A stretch of DNA of 37,237 bases from Syntrophomonas sp. UBA5314 (GTDB lineage: Bacteria; Bacillota; Syntrophomonadia; Syntrophomonadales; Syntrophomonadaceae), in NCBI GenBank assembly GCA_002410325.1, contig DHRK01000037.1, positions 20,200 to 57,436 on the forward strand. Direction: 5' to 3'. This document shows positions 7,775 to 16,668 of the stretch, piece after piece (positions within the stretch are counted from its first letter, which is position 1; each line of letters opens with the position of its first letter). The notes below the pieces were generated by a model. It was not told where the DNA came from and did no database searches. It worked only from the letters and a program-made list of their open reading frames with translations. The position numbers and the translations under genes are program-made.

Positions 7775-8365
7775 ATGCTCAACATAATCTGGCTGGTGCT
7801 GCTGGCCGCAGGAATCGTTGTGGCGGCTTTCACAGGAAACATAGACGCCGTAACCGACGCGGCATTGAAATCCGCCCGGGATGCAGTCCAGGTGTGCTTT
7901 GACCTGATTGGAGTCATGGCCCTCTGGCTGGGGATCATGCGCATTGCGGAGCGGGGCGGGATGGTGCAGGTTCTGGCCCGGCTGCTGCGGCCGGTAATGA
8001 TACGGCTGTTTCCTGGTGTGCCGCCCCGGCACCCGGCCATGGGAGCCATTATACTGAACCTCAGCGCCAATATACTGGGCCTGGGCAATGCGGCTACCCC
8101 TTTCGGGATGAAGGCCATGAAAAACCTGCAGGAGTTAAATGGCGGAAGCGAGGAAGCCTCTACCGCCATGTGTACCTTTTTGGCCTTGAATACTTCCTGC
8201 ATCACTCTTCTACCGGCCACTATCATAGGAGTCCGCCTATCCTATAATTCGGCCAACCCGGTGGAGATTGTGGGGCCTTGTATTTTTGCCACTACCGTCT
8301 CCATGGTGATAGCCGTATCGCTTGATTACTGGTTTCGCCGTTTCAGCCGCTGGAGGAAGCCCTGA
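7775..8365 (+). CDS. spmA: Spore maturation protein A
   Basis: This 196-residue integral membrane protein of the nucleoside-recognition (Gate) family is recognised by NILGLGNAATPFGMKAM around residues 95-111 and the following TFLALNTSCITLLP segment. With SpmB it is required for spore core dehydration and heat resistance in Bacillus and Clostridium. ATG at 7775 has GGGGGGA upstream. Its stop overlaps the start of spmB (TGATG), so the two are translationally coupled. Confidence 0.95.
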   Translation: MLNIIWLVLLAAGIVVAAFTGNIDAVTDAALKSARDAVQVCFDLIGVMALWLGIMRIAERGGMVQVLARLLRPVMIRLFPGVPPRHPAMGAIILNLSANILGLGNAATPFGMKAMKNLQELNGGSEEASTAMCTFLALNTSCITLLPATIIGVRLSYNSANPVEIVGPCIFATTVSMVIAVSLDYWFRRFSRWRKP

Positions 8366-8901
8366 TGCTCTATTCCATACTGACGCAAGTTTCCAGGTGG
8401 GCTATCCCCGTTCTGCTTCTCGTAATTCCGCTCTATGGCTTCCTTCGTAAAGTGCCGGTATATGAAGCCTTCGTTGAGGGCGCCCAGGAAGGGTTCGCCA
8501 CGGCCGTAAAGATTATACCCTTTCTGGTGGGTATGCTGGTGGCTATCTCGGTTTTTCGCGCATCAGGCGCACTGGAGCTGGTCAGCCAGGTTTTGGCGCC
8601 GGTAACAAGCTATATCGGAGCTCCACCGGAAATACTTCCCCTGGCCTTTATGCGCCCCCTTTCGGGAAGCGCGGTTTTAGGGCTATCAGCGGAATTGATG
8701 AAAGTACACGGTCCTGATTCGTTTATTGGCCGCCTGGCTTCGGTGATGCAGGGAACCACTGACACCACTTTTTTCGTTTTGACGATTTATTTTGGCGCAG
8801 TCGGGGTAAAAAAGTTCCGTTACTCGGTAATAACCGGTCTTACCGCAGACATTAGCGGCTTTCTGGCCGCCCTTTACATATGCCACCGGATTTTCGGCTG
8901 A
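8365..8901 (+). CDS. spmB: Spore maturation protein B
   Basis: This 178-residue membrane protein has several hydrophobic helices and the conserved segments YGFLRKVPVYEAFVEGAQEG, FMRPLSGSA and GTTDTTFFVLTIYFG. It is the partner of SpmA in spore core dehydration. The start ATG shares bases with the spmA stop. The gene ends 76 bases before the fhs start. Confidence 0.95.
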   Translation: MLYSILTQVSRWAIPVLLLVIPLYGFLRKVPVYEAFVEGAQEGFATAVKIIPFLVGMLVAISVFRASGALELVSQVLAPVTSYIGAPPEILPLAFMRPLSGSAVLGLSAELMKVHGPDSFIGRLASVMQGTTDTTFFVLTIYFGAVGVKKFRYSVITGLTADISGFLAALYICHRIFG

Positions 8902-8977
8902 GCTCTTCAAGAAGCAGGAAAAATAACGCAAGTAGGGAACATTATAATCGGAAGAGTTGATTAAGGAGGATATAGCG

Positions 8978-10645
8978 TTGAAGAGCGACATACAAATAGC
9001 CCAGGGCGCCCGGATGAAGCCAATCAATGAAATAGCTGCCGGATTGGGACTCGGTGAGGACGATATAGAACTATATGGAAAGTATAAAGCCAAGGTGTCC
9101 CTCGATGTTCTAAAAAGGCGGGAAGGAAAACCGGACGGCAAACTGGTCCTGGTGACAGCCATAAATCCAACCGCGGCTGGAGAAGGCAAGACCACTACCA
9201 CGGTTGGTTTGGGACAGGCCCTGAATCTGCTGGGTAAAAAAGCGGTTATCGGCTTGCGCGAGCCCTCCTTGGGCCCAAGCTTTGGCGTAAAGGGGGGCGC
9301 CGCCGGGGGCGGGTTCGCCCAGGTGGTGCCTATGGAGGACATCAACCTCCATTTTACCGGTGACATACACGCGGTCAGCACGGCGCACAATCTTCTGGCG
9401 GCCTTGCTCGACAACCACATTCATCACGACAACCGCCTGGGGATAGATCCGCGCCAGATTGTCTGGAGAAGGGCCATGGACTTGAATGAAAGGGCTCTGC
9501 GCAACATTGTTCTCGGTTTGGGAGGGAAGATAAACGGGGTTCCCCGTGAATCGGGTTTTGACATCAGCGTGGCTTCGGAAGTAATGGCGGCTCTGTGCCT
9601 GGCCCGGGACCTGATGGATTTAAAGGAACGCTTCAAAAAGATCGTGGTTGCCTATACCTATGACGGGCGGGAAGTTACCGCCAACGACTTGCAGGCGGCC
9701 GGCTCGATGGCTTTGCTGGCCAAGGATGCTATAAAACCTAATCTGGTGCAGACCCTGGAGAATACCCCGGCTTTTATTCACGGCGGCCCTTTTGCCAATA
9801 TCGCCCATGGAGCCAACAGCATCGTGGCCACCCGGATGGGATTGAAACTGGGCGATGTGATGGTTACCGAAGCCGGCTTCGGCGCCGATCTGGGGGCCGA
9901 GAAATTCTTTGACATCGTGTGCCGCTACGGCGGCTTTAAGCCGGACGCGGTCGTCCTGGTGGCCAGCGTCAAGGCTTTGAAAAACCACGGGGGCTTGAGT
10001 AAAGAGCAGTGGCATATACCCAACCCGGACGCGCTGGAAAGGGGCTTCGCCAACCTGGAAAAGCACCTGGACAATGTGCGCGGCTTCGGGCTGCCGGTGG
10101 TGGTGGCGATCAATGAATTTCCCACCGACAGTCCGGAAGAGATCAAATTGCTTATGGACAAATGCCGCAGTCTGGGTGTGGATATGGCTTTATCCAGGGT
10201 GTGGGCCGAAGGCGGAAGAGGCGGTCTGGAACTGGCCGAGAGGGTTCTGGCCGCCTGTGAAAAACCCGGTCAATTCAAATACCTCTATGACCTTGAGGAA
10301 AGCCTGGTTAACAAAATCGAAAAAATCTGCCGCGGAATATACGGAGCGGACGGTGTGCAGTATTCCCCAGCCGCCGCCCGGACCCTGGAAAGGCTGGAGA
10401 AACAGGGTTACGGCAAGCTTCCGGTATGCATGGCCAAAACCCAGTATTCACTTTCCGACAATGCGAGTCTGCTGGGCCGCCCCCAAGGCTTTGAGGTCAG
10501 TATCAGGGAAGTGCGCCTGTCGGCTGGAGCCGGTTTTGTCGTCCCCCTGGCCGGGGATGTCATGACCATGCCGGGACTTGGCAAGACGCCCGCTGCGGAA
10601 AAAATAGACATCAGCGAAGACGGCACCATAGTCGGACTTTTCTAA
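8978..10645 (+). CDS. fhs: Formate-tetrahydrofolate ligase
   Basis: This 555-residue enzyme makes 10-formyl-tetrahydrofolate from formate, THF and ATP, the entry step of the methyl branch of the Wood-Ljungdahl pathway and of one-carbon metabolism. The ATP-binding motif lies at about residues 58-68 (PTAAGEGKTTT). Other hallmarks are GLREPSLGPSFGVKGGAAGGG, IHAVSTAHNLLAA and FANIAHGANSI. I chose the TTG at 8978 because AAGGAGG lies 8 bases ahead; an in-frame TTG at 8957 would start before that ribosome site. A TATAAT at 8943-8948 may be its -10. A clear intrinsic terminator follows. No other Wood-Ljungdahl gene is adjacent. Confidence 0.97.
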   Translation: MKSDIQIAQGARMKPINEIAAGLGLGEDDIELYGKYKAKVSLDVLKRREGKPDGKLVLVTAINPTAAGEGKTTTTVGLGQALNLLGKKAVIGLREPSLGPSFGVKGGAAGGGFAQVVPMEDINLHFTGDIHAVSTAHNLLAALLDNHIHHDNRLGIDPRQIVWRRAMDLNERALRNIVLGLGGKINGVPRESGFDISVASEVMAALCLARDLMDLKERFKKIVVAYTYDGREVTANDLQAAGSMALLAKDAIKPNLVQTLENTPAFIHGGPFANIAHGANSIVATRMGLKLGDVMVTEAGFGADLGAEKFFDIVCRYGGFKPDAVVLVASVKALKNHGGLSKEQWHIPNPDALERGFANLEKHLDNVRGFGLPVVVAINEFPTDSPEEIKLLMDKCRSLGVDMALSRVWAEGGRGGLELAERVLAACEKPGQFKYLYDLEESLVNKIEKICRGIYGADGVQYSPAAARTLERLEKQGYGKLPVCMAKTQYSLSDNASLLGRPQGFEVSIREVRLSAGAGFVVPLAGDVMTMPGLGKTPAAEKIDISEDGTIVGLF

Positions 10646-10674
10646 AACCCGACCGTAGTTACAACTGCAAATTT

Positions 10675-10701
10675 AAACCGGCGTTATAGGCCGGTTTTTT
10701 T
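10675..10701 (+). terminator. Intrinsic terminator after fhs
   Basis: AAACCGGC (10675-10682) pairs with GCCGGTTT (10690-10697) around a 7-base loop and runs into seven or more T residues. It is a textbook Rho-independent terminator. Confidence 0.9.
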
Positions 10702-10751
10702 ATGGAATAAAAGCACAGAATAAAGCTATAAAAAACGGAGGAGGGATAGTC

Positions 10752-11231
10752 TTGAGCGATCAGAAAACCAATCTTTTAATATTTAGCGCCGACTACGACA
10801 AAGCCCTGGCCGCTTTTATCATAGCCAACGGAGCCCGTGAACTCGATATGGAAACAACTATGTTTTTTGCGTTTTGGGGTTTACTGTTATTAAGGGATCC
10901 TGAAAAAATGACCCTGGAGGATAAAAGCCTCTATGAGCAGATGTTTACCCTGACTACCCCCAAAGATGCGGCCCACCTGCCCCTTTCCCGAATGAATATG
11001 GCAGGGCTGGGGAAAATGATGCTGCTGGACATGATGGAAGATGAAGACACTCCCGGGCTGCCCGCTTTTATAAAAGGGGCTCAAAACAAGGGAGTGCGCT
11101 TTTGCGCCTGCCAGCTCTCCTTGGATATTATGGGCTTTAAGTTGGAAGAGATGATACCGGGAGTTGAAGTGATGGACGTTAAAGCCTATATAAAAGACGC
11201 CGCCTCGGCTCAACTTCAGCTTTTTATATAA
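10752..11231 (+). CDS. DsrE/DsrF/DrsH-like family protein
   Basis: This 159-residue small alpha/beta protein starts at a TTG with GGAGGAGGG upstream. LLIFSADYDKALAAFIIANGA at the N-terminus and the Met-rich amphipathic middle (NMAGLGKMMLLDMMED) match the DsrE-like group. A conserved Cys pair sits in GVRFCACQLSLDIMG near residues 117-119, the usual place of the persulfide-carrying Cys. Such proteins bind and pass sulfane sulfur, or act as membrane-near peroxiredoxin-like partners. The next gene encodes a cysteine-desulfurase-like enzyme, which supports a sulfur-relay role (inference). Confidence 0.82.
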   Translation: MSDQKTNLLIFSADYDKALAAFIIANGARELDMETTMFFAFWGLLLLRDPEKMTLEDKSLYEQMFTLTTPKDAAHLPLSRMNMAGLGKMMLLDMMEDEDTPGLPAFIKGAQNKGVRFCACQLSLDIMGFKLEEMIPGVEVMDVKAYIKDAASAQLQLFI

Positions 11232-11283
11232 AAACATCTGGTTGGTAAGCAGTATCACTTGGGTCTTTGCCCCCGTATTATGT

Positions 11284-12705
11284 ATGAGAAGAGTAACTAC
11301 CGGGGTGAAGATAATTAAGAGCCAGAGTTTTAATGTCAAGCAGTTCCGAAAGATGGTAATGGGCGTTGACGTCAGAGTTCCAGTTCACAAAAATAGGCCG
11401 GCCCGTTTTATAAACTTCGATAATGCAGCCAGTACTCCAGCCCTGAAGCCCGTTTATGATAAATTGAAAGATTATCTAAAATGGTATTCCGGAGTCCACC
11501 GGGGCACCGGGCATAAATCGATTTTGTCATCACAGCGCTTCGATAAATGCCACGAAGACATCGCCCGTTTCGTAAAAGCCGACCCGGAACGGGATACGGC
11601 CATTATCGTCAAAAACACCACCGAAGCCATCAATAAACTGTCCTATCGTTTAAACCTTTCGCCGACCGATGTGGTGGTGAGCACCATGATGGAACACCAT
11701 TCCAACGACCTGCCCTGGCGTCGGGCGGGGCGCATAGACTACGCCGGCCTGGACAGTGAGGGCCGCCTCGACCTGCAGGACCTGTCCAGGAAGCTGCGCT
11801 TTTGGTATCCCCGGGTGCGACTGCTCACGGTGTGCGGAGCCTCCAACGTAACCGGCCATATCAACAACATAGGTCATTTAGCCGCCCTGGCCCATGAATA
11901 CGGAGCCCGTTTTATGCTCGACGCGGCTCAATACGCGCCGCACCAGGCCCTGGATATGAAGCCCCATGGACACCCCGAGCACATTGACTACCTGGCCTTT
12001 TCCGGGCATAAGATATACGCTCCCTTTGGAGCCGGGGTCTTGGTCGGACCACGGGACACCTTTTTAAAAGGCGCGCCGGAATACGCGGGAGGCGGAACCG
12101 TGGCCCTGGTGGGTTCCAGCCAGGTCAAATGGGGAGGGGTCCCTGACCGGGATGAGGCAGGTTCGCCCAATCTCATCGGGGCCCTGGCATTATCTGAAAC
12201 CTTAAAAATATTGGATTCCATCGGCATGGAGAAAATCGCCGCTTACGAAGAGCAGCTGACCGAGTATGCCCTGCGGCTTTTGAAGGGAGTACCGGGCTTG
12301 ACCGTCTATGGCAGTCTGCCCCGGGTGGGGGTGGTCAGCTTCAATATGCGGGATGTCAATCACAGCCTGCTCGGGGCTATACTGGCTTATGAAGGAGGAA
12401 TCGGCATTAGAACCGGGTGCTTCTGCGCCCAGCCCTATGTACGTCACCTCCTGGGCCAGGAAGAACCGGCCAACCTGGACGAGTACGCCCGCCTGCCGGT
12501 CTGGGAGATGCCCGGGCTGGCCAGAATAAGCCTGGGCGCCTATAATACCCTGGCCGAAATTGAAAAGCTGGCCGAGCTTTTACACCGCATTGCCGCCCGT
12601 AAAAAAGAATACCAGCGCGAATACGTGCTGGATCTGGGAGGGGCGGGATACATACCGCGTTCCGGATTGACCCCCGTCCCGCTCCATCTATCGCTTGATC
12701 TGTAA
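11284..12705 (+). CDS. Class V aminotransferase, cysteine desulfurase (SufS/CsdA)-like
   Basis: This PLP enzyme of about 470 residues probably takes sulfur from cysteine. Hallmarks are FINFDNAASTPALKPV near the start, MEHHSNDLPWR (PLP-stacking His), FMLDAAQYAPHQ (Asp to pyridine N), FSGHKIYAPFGAGVLVG (PLP Lys) and the catalytic Cys loop GIRTGCFCAQP. It is longer than SufS (about 410) owing to extra segments. The start is uncertain: ATG 11284, GTG 11305 and TTG 11242 are all in frame and none has a good ribosome site. The segment KQFRKMVMGVDVRVPV seems to belong to the family, so the start lies before 11341. It follows the DsrE-like gene closely. Confidence 0.85.
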   Translation: MRRVTTGVKIIKSQSFNVKQFRKMVMGVDVRVPVHKNRPARFINFDNAASTPALKPVYDKLKDYLKWYSGVHRGTGHKSILSSQRFDKCHEDIARFVKADPERDTAIIVKNTTEAINKLSYRLNLSPTDVVVSTMMEHHSNDLPWRRAGRIDYAGLDSEGRLDLQDLSRKLRFWYPRVRLLTVCGASNVTGHINNIGHLAALAHEYGARFMLDAAQYAPHQALDMKPHGHPEHIDYLAFSGHKIYAPFGAGVLVGPRDTFLKGAPEYAGGGTVALVGSSQVKWGGVPDRDEAGSPNLIGALALSETLKILDSIGMEKIAAYEEQLTEYALRLLKGVPGLTVYGSLPRVGVVSFNMRDVNHSLLGAILAYEGGIGIRTGCFCAQPYVRHLLGQEEPANLDEYARLPVWEMPGLARISLGAYNTLAEIEKLAELLHRIAARKKEYQREYVLDLGGAGYIPRSGLTPVPLHLSLDL

Positions 12706-12729
12706 AATAGCTTGAGTCTCTTGAAGATA

Positions 12730-12759
12730 TTGCGTTTCATCATGTAGTTATCTTATAAT
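12730..12759 (+). promoter_or_regulatory. Sigma-A promoter of the cobalamin operon
   Basis: TTGCGT at 12730-12735 and a perfect TATAAT at 12754-12759 are 18 bp apart. They lie about 40 bp ahead of the first riboswitch base pairs, as expected for a leader RNA. Confidence 0.6.
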
Positions 12760-12799
12760 TTGGATACAGTACCTAAGTTGTAACAATAAAATATGGAAG

Positions 12800-12985
12800 T
12801 ACAGGTGCTTATCCTTTAAGCGGATAAGTGAAAAGGGAAGCCGGTGTAAATCCGGCGCGGTCACGCCACTGTAAGGAGGATGGCCCTCAAATAAACGTCA
12901 CTAGTAGATATGCTGCCGGGAAGACTTGAGGGTACAGATGAATCCGAGCCAGGAGACCTGCCTGTTCTGAGTCACCAGTCCAACC
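12800..12985 (+). ncRNA. Cobalamin (B12) riboswitch 1
   Basis: All core parts are visible: AGGTGCTTATC at the 5' side, GAAAAGGGAAGCCGGTGTAAATCCGGCGCGGTC in two adjoining pieces, CGCCACTGTAAGGAGGATGG, and the B12 box AGCCAGGAGACCTGCC at 12947-12962. It senses adenosylcobalamin or methylcobalamin. An intrinsic terminator at 13063-13090 lies between it and cbiK, so control is probably by premature termination when B12 is high. Confidence 0.97.
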
Positions 12986-13018
12986 TACGATCGATAGGGG
13001 GGTGATGAGTGAACCCTT

Positions 13019-13041
13019 TGGCATTTGCGCTCGGAATGCCA
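13019..13041 (+). promoter_or_regulatory. Leader hairpin between riboswitch 1 and its terminator
   Basis: TGGCATT (13019-13025) pairs with AATGCCA (13035-13041). It is part of the expression platform region; whether it acts as anti-terminator cannot be decided by eye. Confidence 0.4.
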
Positions 13042-13062
13042 GCCGGTTCGAAAGAAATCTCG

Positions 13063-13090
13063 CTCCTTCCGTATACGGAGGGAGTTTTTT
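13063..13090 (+). terminator. Riboswitch-controlled terminator ahead of cbiK
   Basis: CTCCTTCCG (13063-13071) pairs with CGGAGGGAG (13076-13084), with one T-G wobble around a TATA loop, followed by six T residues. It lies in the untranslated leader, 60 bp before the cbiK start, so it must be conditional. Confidence 0.88.
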
Positions 13091-13150
13091 ATTTGGGTGG
13101 ACAATCCAGAAGATGCTTTATCGAGCAAATAAAAAGACGAGGTGATAGAT

Positions 13151-14104
13151 GTGAAATCCCCAAAGAGAACCGTTAATTTGATAATGATATTGGCCTTCAT
13201 GTTTATATTTTTGGCGGGAGCCAACAACCAGGCCTATGCTGCTGAAACAGAACCGGGAGCGCCGGCCGCCCAGGCTGATAAAAAGGCCATACTGGTGGTG
13301 AGTTTTGGCACCAGCTACAACGATGCCCGGGTGGCCAACATAGACAGCGTGGAGAACCGGATAAAAGAGAATTTTAAGGATTATGAAATTCGCCGGGCCT
13401 TTACCTCGAATATCATCATCAAGAAACTGGCGGAAAGGGACAAGCTGATGATTGATACGCCCGAACAGGCCCTGGACAAATTGAAAAAAGAAGGCTTTAC
13501 CCAGGTGCTGGTGCAGCCGCTGCACATCATTACCGGTTCGGAATACGACGATGTGGTAGCCGTGGTAAACAAGTACCAGGCCAACCATTCATTTAAAAAA
13601 ATAGCGGTAGGCAGGCCCATATTGTATTCGCTGGGCGGTCAATATTCGGATGGCCGGGAATATCCCAATAGTTACGCAATGGCTGCGGAGGCCTTGAAAA
13701 AGCAGCTGCCCGCGCTGGATTCAGATACGGCGGTGGTATTAATGGGGCACGGCACTCCCCATCCCAGCGATGCGGCGTATGCCTGTTTCCAAATGGTGCT
13801 GCAGGATGCCGGCCTGGATAACGTATTGGTAGGGACCGTGGAAGGCTATCCCTCCCTGGACGATGTTAAAAAAGCCCTGGCGGAAAAGAAAATAAAGAAA
13901 GTCACCCTGATGCCTTTCATGCTGGTGGCCGGGGATCACGCCAACAATGATATGAACGGCGACGAGGATGATTCCTGGAAGAGCCAGCTGATAAAAGAGG
14001 GCTACGAAGTCGATGCCTATATGCACGGCCTGGGAGAAAACCCGGCTTTCCAACAGATGTATGTCAGGAATGTGAGAGACGCGCTGGCGGAAATGAATAA
14101 ATAA
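13151..14104 (+). CDS. cbiK: Exported sirohydrochlorin cobaltochelatase CbiK
   Basis: This 317-residue chelatase inserts cobalt into sirohydrochlorin in the anaerobic B12 pathway. The start is set at GTG 13151, 6 bases after GAGGTGA; GTG 13142 is in frame but overlaps that ribosome site. Residues 1-31 form a Sec signal peptide: KSPKR, then a hydrophobic core (LIMILAFMFIFLAG), then QAYA before AET. A Pro/Ala linker leads into the CbiK fold (ILVVSFGTSYNDAR). Metal-site motifs are QPLHIITGSEYD, LMGHGTPHPSD and VAGDHANND. An exported form is known as periplasmic CbiK in Desulfovibrio and is unexpected here outside the membrane. It is the first gene behind B12 riboswitch 1. Confidence 0.93.
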   Translation: MKSPKRTVNLIMILAFMFIFLAGANNQAYAAETEPGAPAAQADKKAILVVSFGTSYNDARVANIDSVENRIKENFKDYEIRRAFTSNIIIKKLAERDKLMIDTPEQALDKLKKEGFTQVLVQPLHIITGSEYDDVVAVVNKYQANHSFKKIAVGRPILYSLGGQYSDGREYPNSYAMAAEALKKQLPALDSDTAVVLMGHGTPHPSDAAYACFQMVLQDAGLDNVLVGTVEGYPSLDDVKKALAEKKIKKVTLMPFMLVAGDHANNDMNGDEDDSWKSQLIKEGYEVDAYMHGLGENPAFQQMYVRNVRDALAEMNK

Positions 14105-14167
14105 CCAACCGAGCACGCTGAATGGGGGGTAATCAAGCAGATGTTTGCTTGATTGATGGGAGGCTCT

Positions 14168-15574
14168 ATGAAAAAGATTGCGTTCTGTGTAATTGCCGTT
14201 CTTCTATTAACCGCGCTTCCCGGGTGTACAGCTTCGAGGCCGGGAAACCAGGATGGCAAGATAAGAATAACCGACGATCTGGGCAAGACCACGGTTATGG
14301 AAAAGCCGGCCACCAGGATCATTTCTTTTTATACGGCCCATACCGAGAATCTTTTTAGCCTGGGATTAAATGAAGAAATTATCGGCGTATACGCCACGGA
14401 AACCTATCCTCCGGAGGCTCTAAAAAAACCGGCCTACGATTATCGCGAGGACCCGGAGAAGGTGATCGCTGCCCAGCCGGACCTGGTATTGATAAGGCCT
14501 TTTGTTAAGGAGAGCGCGCCTGATTTCGTGAGGGCCCTGGAAAGCGCGGGGATCAATGTCGTGTGCCTGTACCCGGAAAAATTTGAGCAATTCGACGATT
14601 ATATAAGCAAACTGGGCATTCTGACCGGTAAAGAAGCAGAAGCCGCCCGGCTGTTGCAAAAATTTCACCAGGATTTAAAGGCTATCGAGAATACCACTGC
14701 CGGGCTGCCCAAGAAGAAGGTGTTTTTTGAATCTACCGAAACGGAGTATCGTACGATTACCCCTGATTGTATGGCAGCCGCCGCTTTGCGCATGGCAGGA
14801 GGCGTTAATATAGCCGCTGATGCCCAGCCCATCAAGGAGGGCAGCAGTATTGCACCTTACGGAACCGAGAGAATACTTGCTCATGCCGGTGAAATTGATG
14901 TCTATATTGCTCAGCGGGGATCGATGAATTCCGGGGGTACGCCTGACGCTATAAAAATCAGGCCGGGCTTTGACACTATCAAAGCGCTCAAGGAGGGCAA
15001 GGTCTATAATATCGATGAAAAACTGGTCTCAAGCCCCACTTTCAGCTTTGCCCGGGGAGTACGGGAACTGGCTAGAATGCTATATCCTGATACCCTCGAT
15101 GATCTGTCCCAGTACAGGGAAAAAAGCCAGCTAACCCGACAGGAAATGGCGGAGATCATTGTAAGATTCAAGCATATGCCGATTTTTACTCCGACCAGCA
15201 AATCCTATCAAGCGAAACCGGGAAGCCATGTTTACGGCGGCTTTGAGGACGTAAAGACCGGCCATCCCTACTTCGATTATATTGAGACGGCCGTTCTGGC
15301 TGGAATCATGGAGGCGGATGAAAAGGTTTTTTATCCGCAAAAAGCCCTTACTCGCGACGAGCTGGCCAATATTGTTTTTACGATGTTTGATTTGAAAGAG
15401 GGGGAAGGCAGGATAAGCGTAAACGACATAGAAAAATGCAAAAAGCCCAGGATAGTGGAAACATTGTGCCAGAACGGTATTATGAGCCTTGACGCCGGGG
15501 GCTTTTTCCGGCCGGATGATGCAGTCAGCGGGGCTGAGGCGTTAAGTGCCCTGACCAAAGCGGCCGCATTATAA
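14168..15574 (+). CDS. Lipoprotein solute-binding protein (BtuF/FecB-like) with SLH domains
   Basis: This 468-residue protein starts at ATG 14168, with GGAGG 4 bases ahead. The signal peptide ends in the lipobox LPGC (Cys about residue 20), so it is lipid-anchored. Residues about 35-310 are a class III periplasmic-binding fold of the cobalamin/siderophore type (ARIISFYTAHTENLFSLGL, then IGVYATETYPPE, then PDLVLIRPF). The C-terminal 130 residues hold two S-layer homology-like repeats (FEDVKTGHPYFDYIETAVLAG with YPQKALTRDELA, then IVETLCQNGIM with FRPDDAVSGAEALSAL). Lipid plus S-layer anchoring in one binding protein is unusual. It is the binding component for the permease and ATPase that follow; the ligand is probably a corrinoid or cobalt tetrapyrrole, given the riboswitch (inference). 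Confidence 0.9.
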   Translation: MKKIAFCVIAVLLLTALPGCTASRPGNQDGKIRITDDLGKTTVMEKPATRIISFYTAHTENLFSLGLNEEIIGVYATETYPPEALKKPAYDYREDPEKVIAAQPDLVLIRPFVKESAPDFVRALESAGINVVCLYPEKFEQFDDYISKLGILTGKEAEAARLLQKFHQDLKAIENTTAGLPKKKVFFESTETEYRTITPDCMAAAALRMAGGVNIAADAQPIKEGSSIAPYGTERILAHAGEIDVYIAQRGSMNSGGTPDAIKIRPGFDTIKALKEGKVYNIDEKLVSSPTFSFARGVRELARMLYPDTLDDLSQYREKSQLTRQEMAEIIVRFKHMPIFTPTSKSYQAKPGSHVYGGFEDVKTGHPYFDYIETAVLAGIMEADEKVFYPQKALTRDELANIVFTMFDLKEGEGRISVNDIEKCKKPRIVETLCQNGIMSLDAGGFFRPDDAVSGAEALSALTKAAAL

Positions 15575-15590
15575 AGGCCAGGCTGCTTTT

Positions 15591-16658
15591 ATGCACAACG
15601 AATTACATTTATACCATCAAAAAAAGAAGAAAAAGAATTTATTGATATTCACTGTTATGGGCGGCCTTTTGGTTTTGGCCTGCCTTTTTTTTACCGGACT
15701 GGGTTTTATCAATATACCGCCGGGGGAGATTGCCAGATTAATATGGTCGGTCTTTCCCTTCGGAGGAGAAGCCGCCGCCGGAATAGACGAGGTGCACCGC
15801 GCGGTGCTGTTGGACGTCAGGCTGCCGCGCATCGTTATAGCGGTCATTGTGGGAGCCGGATTGGCCAGTGCCGGAGCCGTCTTCCAGGGGCTGCTAATGA
15901 ACCCCCTGGCCGATCCTTATACTCTTGGAGTATCTACCGGGGCGGCTTTCGGAGCGAGCTCGGCGATCTTTTTCGCCGTCTCTTTGCCGGGCCCCCTGGG
16001 GGTGCTTACCATCCCGCTATTCGCATTGGCCGGGGCCTTATTGGCGTTGGGGGCGGTGTATAAAGTCGCCTTGATCAATCAAACCCTGGCGGTCACCAAT
16101 TTAATACTGGCCGGAGTCATTATCAGCGCGATACTCTCGGCCGCCATCAGTTTTCTCAAGAGCATGGCCGGGGAAGGGGTAGGCGCTATGGTATTCTGGT
16201 TGATGGGCAGTTTCTCGGCCCGGGGATGGAGCCATGTTTTGCTGTGCCTGCCTCCGGTGCTGCTGGGCATCAGTATCTGCTGTTATTACGCTGACGACCT
16301 CAATATATTGAGCTTGGGAATAAGGCCGGCCCGGCAGCTGGGCGTCAATGACCGCCTGGTCACGACCATTCTGTTGATCACTTCTTCCCTGATTACGGCG
16401 GCCTGTGTTGCGGTGGCCGGGATCATAGGTTTCGTAGGCTTGATTGTACCCCACTTGATGAGGTTGCTGGTAGGTCCCGATCACCGGGTGCTCATTCCTT
16501 TGTCGGCTCTGGGAGGCGCAGTGCTAATGACGGCGGCCGACGCCCTGGCCAAAAACCTCCTGTCGGGCGAGATCCCGGTCGGCATCCTCACCACTCTGCT
16601 GGGAGGTCCTTTCTTTTGCTATATTTTTAGGATAAAAGCCAAAAAACAGGTTTATTAG
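15591..16658 (+). CDS. BtuC/FecCD-family ABC transporter permease
   Basis: This 355-residue permease has about ten predicted helices. The N-terminus is unusually Lys-rich (HQKKKKKNLL) before the first helix. Hallmarks are VRLPRIVIAVIVGAGLASAGAVFQGLLMNPLADPYTLGVSTGAAFGA and, near the end, GFVGLIVPHLMRLLVGPDHR and GEIPVGILTTLLGGPFF. It forms the channel with the ATPase 10 bases downstream. The B12 riboswitch at the head of the operon argues for corrinoid uptake rather than siderophores. Confidence 0.95.
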   Translation: MHNELHLYHQKKKKKNLLIFTVMGGLLVLACLFFTGLGFINIPPGEIARLIWSVFPFGGEAAAGIDEVHRAVLLDVRLPRIVIAVIVGAGLASAGAVFQGLLMNPLADPYTLGVSTGAAFGASSAIFFAVSLPGPLGVLTIPLFALAGALLALGAVYKVALINQTLAVTNLILAGVIISAILSAAISFLKSMAGEGVGAMVFWLMGSFSARGWSHVLLCLPPVLLGISICCYYADDLNILSLGIRPARQLGVNDRLVTTILLITSSLITAACVAVAGIIGFVGLIVPHLMRLLVGPDHRVLIPLSALGGAVLMTAADALAKNLLSGEIPVGILTTLLGGPFFCYIFRIKAKKQVY

Positions 16659-16668
16659 GAGGCGCCGC

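Noticed and set aside
9620..10066. Minus-strand frames of 100-150 codons inside fhs and other GC-rich genes
   Set aside because: They are shadows of strongly conserved genes on the other strand and show no protein-family motifs.
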